In this document: positions 1 to 3,902 of the stretch, piece after piece | Layout: each line of letters opens with the position of its first letter | Position numbering within the stretch: position 1 is the first letter of the stretch | Source of the DNA: Thermoplasmata archaeon | GTDB lineage: Archaea > Thermoplasmatota > Thermoplasmata > Lutacidiplasmatales > UBA184 | NCBI GenBank assembly: GCA_030039825.1 | Contig: JASHUV010000092.1 | Coordinates: forward strand, 1-6,552 | Direction of reading: 5' to 3' | Length of the DNA: 6,552 bases | Program-made: the position numbers and the translations under genes | The notes under the pieces: model-generated | What the model was told of the DNA's origin: nothing | What the model saw: the letters and a program-made list of their open reading frames with translations, nothing else | Database searches by the model: none

Positions 1-237
1 CGTCGGCTCGACGTGGCCACCGGGGAGGGCGACCTGCCCGCTCGCCGGGTCCTCCTCGCGCACCGTGCGCTCGATCAGGAGGGCCTCCGCGTCGGCCGAT
101 CCGGCCCGGAGGACGACGACCACGCTCGCCTTCGCCCCGCCGATCAATGGCGACGGCCGCGTGAACGGGGCGAGGATCTCGGCGACGGTCGGCGCCAAGC
201 AGGGCTCCGGCGATCGCTCCGGGCCTACGACTGCCAA
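1..237 (-). CDS. NUDIX hydrolase, CoA-pyrophosphatase-like (3' end outside window)
   Basis: Reading leftward from a TTG at 237-235, the frame stays open for 79 codons to the window edge, so the C-terminal part is missing. The visible part has a hydrophobic strand (ASVVVVLRAG), then LLIERTVREEDPASGQVALP followed by GGHVEP. This resembles the signature of the NUDT7/CoA-diphosphatase group, LLxxR...G.V.FPGG...E, which leads into the NUDIX box. The catalytic REXXEE half of the box lies beyond the edge. Proteins of this group hydrolyse the pyrophosphate bond of CoA, acyl-CoAs or nucleotides using Mg2+ in the cytoplasm, but the substrate cannot be read here. The start overlaps the coiled-coil gene by 13 bases. 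A Shine-Dalgarno-like GAAGGT (minus strand, 252-247) lies 9 bases upstream. An in-frame TTG at 198-196 is an alternative start, and no ATG or GTG lies nearby. Fold confidence is good; exact start is uncertain. Confidence 0.8.
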   Translation of the reverse strand, partial: MAVVGPERSPEPCLAPTVAEILAPFTRPSPLIGGAKASVVVVLRAGSADAEALLIERTVREEDPASGQVALPGGHVEPT

Positions 238-419
238 TCGTAGGTGACCTTCGTCCGCACGGAGGACTGGTCGACCGGGTTGTCCCCCCGGCTCGGCGGG
301 ACGTCCCCGCGGGAGGCGATCAATCGCTCGAGGGCGGCGATCCGGGCCCGAAGCTCGCGGATCTGCCGCTCCAGATCCTCGACCCGGGGCGTCAGGACGT
401 CGGAGGCGGAGCCGGCCAT
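225..419 (-). CDS. Small coiled-coil protein, 64 residues, function unknown
   Basis: An ATG at 419-417 opens a 64-residue frame ending at TAG 227-225. Residues 13-34 form one amphipathic helix with exact 3-4 heptad spacing of hydrophobic residues: V13, L16, I20, L23, I27, L30, I34. Charged residues (E, R) fill the other positions. A polar, glycine- and proline-containing linker (38-48) follows, then a short tail ending KVTYDWQS. There is no signal peptide, membrane segment or cysteine. I do not recognise the family. The heptad pattern argues that this is a real protein, probably a homo- or hetero-oligomer. Its 3' end overlaps the NUDIX start by 13 bases, so the two are probably translated together. 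The alpha/beta hydrolase stop lies 64 bases upstream on the same strand. A chance ORF in GC-rich DNA remains possible. Confidence 0.55.
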   Translation of the reverse strand: MAGSASDVLTPRVEDLERQIRELRARIAALERLIASRGDVPPSRGDNPVDQSSVRTKVTYDWQS

Positions 420-443
420 CGCGTCCGAAGGCTCATCGGGCGA

Positions 444-455
444 GAAAGGCCTTTC
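444..455. repeat. 12-bp perfect palindrome between two minus-strand genes
   Basis: GAAAGGCCTTTC is a perfect inverted repeat without spacer, in the 64-base gap between the alpha/beta hydrolase stop (484) and the coiled-coil ATG (419). Its centre lies about 30 bases before that ATG, where a core promoter would sit, and it is among the few A/T-containing stretches of the gap. It could be an operator or part of a weak promoter for the coiled-coil/NUDIX pair. It is too short for a convincing terminator, and no T-run follows on the minus strand. Confidence 0.4.
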
Positions 456-483
456 GGGGCGCGGAGAGTCTCGCCGCGGGGGC

Positions 484-1299
484 TCACGCCCGTGGGACCG
501 CCGGCCCCGATCCGGGGAGCTTCTCGAGCCAGCCGAGGAGGGCGTCGGCGCACTCCGTCGGCCGTTCGACGGGGACGAGGTGGCCGGTCCGGGCGAAGAG
601 CCGCAGCTCCGCCCCCGGGATCGACTGCCGGAGGAGTCGCGCGTGGGCGACGTCCACGACCTGGTCGTCCATGCCGTGCATCACGAGCGTCGGTCGACCG
701 ATCCGCCCGACCCGCCCCCGGACGTCGAAGTGGCGGATCGCCGCCCCCCACCGCTGGACGGAGGCGAACTCCGTCGCCGCGACGCGCGCCCGGACCCGAT
801 CGACGATATCGAGGTGCTCCTCGGCCCACTCCGGGTAGTAGAGGTCCTTGACGAGCCTCAGGACGTAGGCATCGAACCCCTCCTCCCGGTAGGTCTGCGC
901 CCACCGGTCGCCGATCGCCCGCGTGTGGTTGTCGCACTGCGAGCCGCCCGCGATCGAGACGAGCGCGCTCACGCGCTCGGGGTGATCGAGGGTGAACGCG
1001 AGGGCGAGGAACGCGCCGGCGCTGAGCCCGACCACGGGCCCACGGGCGACGCCTTCCTCGTCGAGGAGGGCGAGGAGGTCCTCCTCGAGCGAGGGGAACG
1101 TGAACGATCCGGCCCCTCCGCCCTCGCTCCCGCCGTGGCCGCGCAGGTCCGGTACGATCGCGCGATAGCGCCCGGAGATCGCCGGTAGGACGCCGTTCCA
1201 CATCGTGTGGTCGCCCCCGAGACCGTGCAGGAGGAGGATCGGGGGACCTTCGCCGCGGACCTCCCGGACGAGCCGCGGTCGTCCGGCGCTCGCCGTCAC
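484..1299 (-). CDS. Alpha/beta hydrolase fold protein
   Basis: A 271-residue protein of typical length for single-domain alpha/beta hydrolases. The oxyanion-hole motif is LLLHGLGGD (residues 22-30). The nucleophile elbow is VVGLSAGA with Ser93. The acid is probably Asp212 in MHGMDDQVV, and the catalytic His240 is in RTGHLVPVERP. The triad is therefore complete and in the usual order. PDLRGHGGSE (50-59) is the common strand-4 motif, and the cap spans roughly residues 125-195. There is no signal peptide or membrane segment, so it is cytosolic. It resembles the enol-lactonase/esterase/haloperoxidase-like broad group; the substrate cannot be assigned. The GTG start at 1299 is chosen because a TATA-like box lies about 25 bases upstream, implying a leaderless transcript, and because MTASAGRPRLVREVRGEGPP leads directly into the first strand. 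It is divergent from the ThiI-like gene. Confidence 0.9.
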   Translation of the reverse strand: MTASAGRPRLVREVRGEGPPILLLHGLGGDHTMWNGVLPAISGRYRAIVPDLRGHGGSEGGGAGSFTFPSLEEDLLALLDEEGVARGPVVGLSAGAFLALAFTLDHPERVSALVSIAGGSQCDNHTRAIGDRWAQTYREEGFDAYVLRLVKDLYYPEWAEEHLDIVDRVRARVAATEFASVQRWGAAIRHFDVRGRVGRIGRPTLVMHGMDDQVVDVAHARLLRQSIPGAELRLFARTGHLVPVERPTECADALLGWLEKLPGSGPAVPRA

Positions 1300-1317
1300 G
1301 CGGCGCGGACCGGGCCG

Positions 1318-1329
1318 CGATATTTGAGG
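1318..1329 (-). promoter_or_regulatory. Archaeal TATA-like box for the alpha/beta hydrolase
   Basis: On the minus strand this reads CCTCAAATATCG, an isolated A/T-rich island in GC-rich DNA. Its centre is about 25 bases before the GTG at 1299, the usual archaeal TATA-to-transcription-start distance. The mRNA would therefore start at or next to the start codon. No Shine-Dalgarno sequence is needed or seen. Confidence 0.6.
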
Positions 1330-1349
1330 CCGCGCGGCGGAGGGCGACG

Positions 1350-1358
1350 TTCAAATAC
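1350..1358 (+). promoter_or_regulatory. Archaeal TATA-like box for the ThiI-like gene
   Basis: TTCAAATAC, centred near 1354, is 30 bases before the ATG at 1384. Transcription would start about 3-6 bases before the ATG, giving a nearly leaderless mRNA. A GGAG at 1373-1376 would then lie outside the transcript. The TCAAATA core (1351-1357) is the mirror image of the core in the divergent hydrolase promoter (1321-1327). Confidence 0.6.
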
Positions 1359-1383
1359 GCCGCGGCGGCATCGGAGCGTCGGC

Positions 1384-2010
1384 ATGGCGCGCGGCGTGAT
1401 GCTCATGAGCGGCGGCATCGACTCGCCGGTGAGCCTCCACCTCCTCCTCCGCCAGGGCCACGAGATGATGGCGGTCCACATGGACAACCGCCCGTTCACC
1501 GACGACTCCCCGCTCGAGAAGGTCGTCGACCACCTCGAGATCCTGCGGCAGCGCTACCGCCAACCGATCCCCCTCTACGTCCTGCCGCACGGGCCGACCC
1601 AGATCACCCTCATGCGGCAGACCGACCGCCACGTCGGCTGTGTCCTCTGCCGCCGCTTCATGTGGCGGTCCGCGGAGAGGATCGCCGAGCGCGAGGGCGC
1701 CACGTTCCTCGCCACGGGCGAGTCGCTCGGACAGGTCGCGAGCCAAACGCTCTCCAACATGCGGAGCGCGACCGCGTCGGTGCAGCTGCCGATCGTCCGT
1801 CCGCTCGTGGGCTTCGACAAGCTCGAGATCGAGGCCGTCGCGCGGTCGATCGGGACCTACGGCATCTCGACGCGACCGGGCCTGTGCTGCCAGGCGGTCC
1901 CGGACCGCCCCGCGACGAAGAGCCACCTCCTCCAGATCGAGAAGGAGGAGGAGCGGGTCGACGTCGACCAGATCCTCGACGACGTCGTCCGCCACGCGGT
2001 GCGGATGTGA
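1384..2010 (+). CDS. ThiI-like PP-loop sulfurtransferase domain protein, without THUMP domain
   Basis: A 208-residue protein matching the catalytic PP-loop (adenylation) domain of ThiI, the enzyme that makes 4-thiouridine at tRNA position 8. The ATP-binding motif is LMSGGIDSPVS (7-17). The second conserved block is HVGCVLCRRFM (83-93), with the CXXC pair Cys86/Cys89. It is followed by ATGESLGQVASQTLSN (110-125), a strong ThiI hallmark, and RPGLCCQAVP with Cys168/Cys169. In Methanococcus maripaludis ThiI, the CXXC pair plus a third downstream cysteine are reported to bind an Fe-S cluster needed for activity; the same arrangement is visible here. The N-terminal ferredoxin-like and THUMP tRNA-binding domains of full ThiI (usually near 400 residues in archaea) are absent, as is rhodanese. 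The ATG at 1384 is chosen from the TATA spacing and because the PP-loop strand starts at once. A role in tRNA thiolation is an inference; another sulfur acceptor is possible. Confidence 0.85.
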   Translation: MARGVMLMSGGIDSPVSLHLLLRQGHEMMAVHMDNRPFTDDSPLEKVVDHLEILRQRYRQPIPLYVLPHGPTQITLMRQTDRHVGCVLCRRFMWRSAERIAEREGATFLATGESLGQVASQTLSNMRSATASVQLPIVRPLVGFDKLEIEAVARSIGTYGISTRPGLCCQAVPDRPATKSHLLQIEKEEERVDVDQILDDVVRHAVRM

Positions 2011-2273
2011 CCTACTCCGAGCTCAAGCTCTGCGCCACCCGCTCGGCCTTCGAGGCCGTCCCGAACCCGCGGCTCAAGCTCGATCTTCCCGGGGTCGCCG
2101 CCCGGATCGCCGCGGAGGGCCTCCCCGTGATCGACGCCCGGGTCATGCTCATCGCCGGCGAGCGCCACGAGGTGACGATCAGCCGCGACGGCCGGGTCCT
2201 GATCAAGCTGACCGACCCGGACGCCGCCCGTCGCGTCTTCGAGCGCGTCCGCGGCTGGATCGGCGCGACGTAG
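2007..2273 (+). CDS. Small conserved-looking protein coupled to the ThiI-like gene, 88 residues
   Basis: The GTG at 2007 overlaps the ThiI-like TGA by four bases (GTGA), a strong sign of translational coupling. The 88-residue product has one cysteine (Cys9), a predicted helix around residues 28-39 (VAARIAAEGLPV), and then VMLIAGERHEVTISRDGRVL followed by IKLTDPDAARRVFERV. The last stretch (E-V-T-I-x-x-D-G-R-V-L-I-K-x-x-D-P-x-x-A) resembles, from memory, the C-terminal tail of some ThiF/MoeB-type adenylyltransferases, where E-T-x-F-P-D-G-R-A-x-V-K-x-T-x-D-P occurs. No adenylation domain is present. The overlap suggests it works with the ThiI-like protein, perhaps as a carrier-binding or substrate-binding partner; this is inference. 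I do not know an assigned family. A longer start inside the ThiI-like gene is unlikely because that sequence is out-of-frame shadow. Confidence 0.75.
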   Translation: MTYSELKLCATRSAFEAVPNPRLKLDLPGVAARIAAEGLPVIDARVMLIAGERHEVTISRDGRVLIKLTDPDAARRVFERVRGWIGAT

Positions 2274-2288
2274 GCCCGTCCCGCCCCC

Positions 2289-2303
2289 GGGGAACCGCTT
2301 ATC
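2289..2303 (+). promoter_or_regulatory. Probable BRE/TATA promoter of the thiolase operon
   Basis: The sequence GGGGAACCGCTTATC combines a purine-rich BRE-like stretch with the TATA-like CTTATC, centred near 2300. It is the only A/T-rich patch in the 65-base gap after the 88-residue gene. A start site about 25 bases downstream would give a leader of roughly 12-16 bases, long enough to hold the Shine-Dalgarno sequence at 2325-2332. The match is weaker than the two TCAAATA boxes. Confidence 0.45.
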
Positions 2304-2324
2304 GCTCCGGGACTCGTACGGCCC

Positions 2325-2332
2325 GAGGAGGT
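2325..2332 (+). promoter_or_regulatory. Strong Shine-Dalgarno sequence fixing the thiolase GTG start
   Basis: GAGGAGGT ends 6 bases before the GTG at 2339, and GGAGGT is fully complementary to the archaeal 16S rRNA tail. It decides the thiolase start against the much longer open frame that runs in from 1640. Confidence 0.75.
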
Positions 2333-2338
2333 CGCGCC

Positions 2339-3493
2339 GTGCGGGAGACCTGGGTCATCGGGGCCGCGACCACGCGCTTCGGCAAGCTCGCGGAGAGCGC
2401 CCGGGAGGCCGCCACCCGGGTCGCCCTCGCGGCGATCGACCGGGCGGGGGTCGATCCGAAGGCGATCGGCGCCACCTTCGTCTCGAACTGCTTCGGCGTC
2501 GCCGAGCACCAGGCCCATCTCGGCCCCCTCGTCAACACCGGCCTCGGGATCCCGGAGACCCCGTCGATGGCCATCGAGTCGGCCTGCTCGAGCTCGAGCG
2601 CCGGCCTCCACGAGGCGTTCGTCCACGTCGCCGGCGGCTTCACGGACGTGGCGCTCGTCGTCGGGGCGGAGCGCCTCTCCCACCTCGACACGCTCCGCGC
2701 CACGAGCTACTTCGCGATGGGCGCCGACGACCCGTTCGAGACCCGGCAGGGGGCGACGTTTCCGGGCCTGTACGCCGCGATCGCGTCCGCCCACCAGGAC
2801 CGCTTCGGGACCCGGACGGAGGAGCTCGGAGCGGTCGCGGTGAAGAACCACGCGAACGGGGCGCTCAACCCGAACGCCCACTTCCAGAGGCCGATCTCCC
2901 TCGCCACCTACCTCGCCTCGCCGATCATCGCCTCGCCCCTGCGACTGTACGATTGCTGTCCGTTCTCCGACGGGGCGAGCGCGCTCGTCCTGGCCGCGCG
3001 CGAGGTCAGCCGCCGCCCGAGCGCCGAGCCGCTCGTCGTCCGGGCGAGCGCCCGGGCCGGCTCCATCGCCGACCTCCAGGACCGCCCGGAGCTCACCGGG
3101 ATCCCGGCCAGCCGGCGCGCCGCGGAGCGGGCGTTCCGCCAGGCCGGTCTCACCCCCTCGCAGGTCGACTTCGCGGAGGTCCACGACTGCTTCACCATCG
3201 CCGAGATCGTCGCGCTCGAGGACCTCGGGTTCTTCCCGCCCGGGGCGGCCGCCCGGGCCGGCGCGGAGGGCGTGACGGCCCGGGACGGCCGCCTGCCGAT
3301 CAACCCGTCGGGCGGGTTGAAGGCGAAGGGTCACCCGATCAGCGCGACCGGGGCGGCTCAGGTGGTGGAGGTCTTCGAGCAGGTGAACGGGACCGCCGGG
3401 GCCCGGGCCGTCCCGAAGACCGAGGTCGCGCTGACCCACAACGTGGGGGCCACCGGCGGCTCCTGTTCCGTCCACATCTTCGGTCGGAGGTAG
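2339..3493 (+). CDS. Thiolase, SCP2-type, archaeal acetyl-CoA C-acyltransferase-like
   Basis: A 384-residue thiolase of normal length for the SCP2/archaeal class. The N-terminus (WVIGAATTRFGKL, 5-17) is characteristic. The nucleophile is Cys83 in IESACSSSSAGLH. The second active-site block is EVHDCFTIAE (280-289, His282 and Cys284), the third is GGLKAKGHPISATGAAQV with His332, and the C-terminal block is THNVGATGGSCSVHIFG with Cys376. All key residues are present. Such enzymes make or cleave 3-ketoacyl-CoA in the cytosol. In archaea they commonly need a DUF35 partner, and in the mevalonate pathway that pair also binds HMG-CoA synthase. Here the next genes are DUF35 and an acyl-CoA synthetase, with a dehydrogenase beyond, and no HMG-CoA synthase is visible, so beta-oxidation is the likelier role. 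The GTG start is set by the Shine-Dalgarno sequence at 2325-2332. Confidence 0.93.
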   Translation: MRETWVIGAATTRFGKLAESAREAATRVALAAIDRAGVDPKAIGATFVSNCFGVAEHQAHLGPLVNTGLGIPETPSMAIESACSSSSAGLHEAFVHVAGGFTDVALVVGAERLSHLDTLRATSYFAMGADDPFETRQGATFPGLYAAIASAHQDRFGTRTEELGAVAVKNHANGALNPNAHFQRPISLATYLASPIIASPLRLYDCCPFSDGASALVLAAREVSRRPSAEPLVVRASARAGSIADLQDRPELTGIPASRRAAERAFRQAGLTPSQVDFAEVHDCFTIAEIVALEDLGFFPPGAAARAGAEGVTARDGRLPINPSGGLKAKGHPISATGAAQVVEVFEQVNGTAGARAVPKTEVALTHNVGATGGSCSVHIFGRR

Positions 3494-3503
3494 GGGACCT
3501 CGG

Positions 3504-3902
3504 ATGCCGGACGACGCCCCGCACTCGGTCCGTCAGTACGAGCTCGGCTACGAGGAAGAGGGCCGACTGCGCGGGTTCGGTTCCGCCTGCGGGTTCCGGA
3601 CCGCGACCTGGGCCCTCCTCTGCCCGAGGTGCGGCGAGCGCGACCTCACCGAGGTCGAGCTCGGACGGGTCGGGCGGATCGCGGCGGTGACCGTCCAGAC
3701 CGTCCCGGCCGAGCAGTACCTCAACGACGCGCCGTACGCCTACCTCCTCGTGGACCTCGACGGAGGCGGTCGGGTCACCGGATGGATGGCGGGCGTCTCC
3801 CCGGGATCGCCGCCGACGATCGGCCGGCGGGTGAGGTTCGTCCCGGGCTACCGCCGCGGCGTCCAGTTCGAGCTCCTTCCGGACGAGGCGCCCCGTGGCT
3901 GA
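3504..3902 (+). CDS. DUF35 OB-fold protein with incomplete zinc ribbon, thiolase partner
   Basis: A 132-residue protein with the DUF35 layout. An N-terminal helix region (about 7-20) leads to a rubredoxin-like ribbon (about 21-50), then an OB-fold (about 54-127) with GRVGRIAAVTVQTVP, DAPYAYLLVDLDGGGRVTGW and a closing VRFVPGYRRGVQFELLP. DUF35 proteins normally have C-x2-C-x10-C-x2-C. Here the second knuckle CPRCG (Cys40, Cys43) is intact, but the first reads GSAC: Cys29 is kept and the first cysteine is replaced by Gly26. The usual PP before the second pair is also missing. Three ligands remain. In archaea this family bridges thiolase to its partner and helps channel CoA thioesters. It starts 10 bases after the thiolase stop; GGAGGT lies at 3486-3491, 12 bases before the ATG. 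Its end overlaps the synthetase start by 8 bases. Confidence 0.9.
   Translation: MPDDAPHSVRQYELGYEEEGRLRGFGSACGFRTATWALLCPRCGERDLTEVELGRVGRIAAVTVQTVPAEQYLNDAPYAYLLVDLDGGGRVTGWMAGVSPGSPPTIGRRVRFVPGYRRGVQFELLPDEAPRG

Noticed and set aside
244..1188. 314-residue plus-strand open frame at the left side
   Set aside because: It is antisense to the alpha/beta hydrolase and coiled-coil gene, is rich in R, E, D, P, and shows no domain. The hydrolase triad on the minus strand is convincing.
392..1354. 320-residue minus-strand frame overlapping the alpha/beta hydrolase
   Set aside because: Arginine/glycine/proline-rich shadow in a shifted frame; its start lies upstream of the hydrolase TATA-like box.
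1207..1383. N-terminal extension of the ThiI-like protein by 59 residues
   Set aside because: This stretch is antisense to the alpha/beta hydrolase start and includes both TATA-like boxes. The encoded peptide is arginine- and glycine-rich with no domain resemblance, and the PP-loop strand begins at the ATG at 1384.
1640..2338. Long in-frame extension of the thiolase (to 617 residues)
   Set aside because: The added part is serine/arginine-rich low complexity from out-of-frame reading of the ThiI-like gene. The GTG at 2339 has a strong Shine-Dalgarno sequence and the family N-terminus follows directly.
2274..2338. Possible terminator or small RNA in the gap before the thiolase
   Set aside because: The 65 bases hold no convincing hairpin and no T-run. 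The only signals I can support are the TATA-like patch and the Shine-Dalgarno sequence.
2012..3475. 487-residue minus-strand open frame across the thiolase
   Set aside because: High GC removes stop codons from the antisense frame. The peptide is rich in R, G, E, D, P without any motif, whereas the plus strand carries every thiolase active-site block.
3504..3902. Possible broken DUF35 gene because of the missing cysteine
   Set aside because: The frame is complete, the OB-fold is intact and the gene is tightly packed in the operon, so this is a variant and not a pseudogene.
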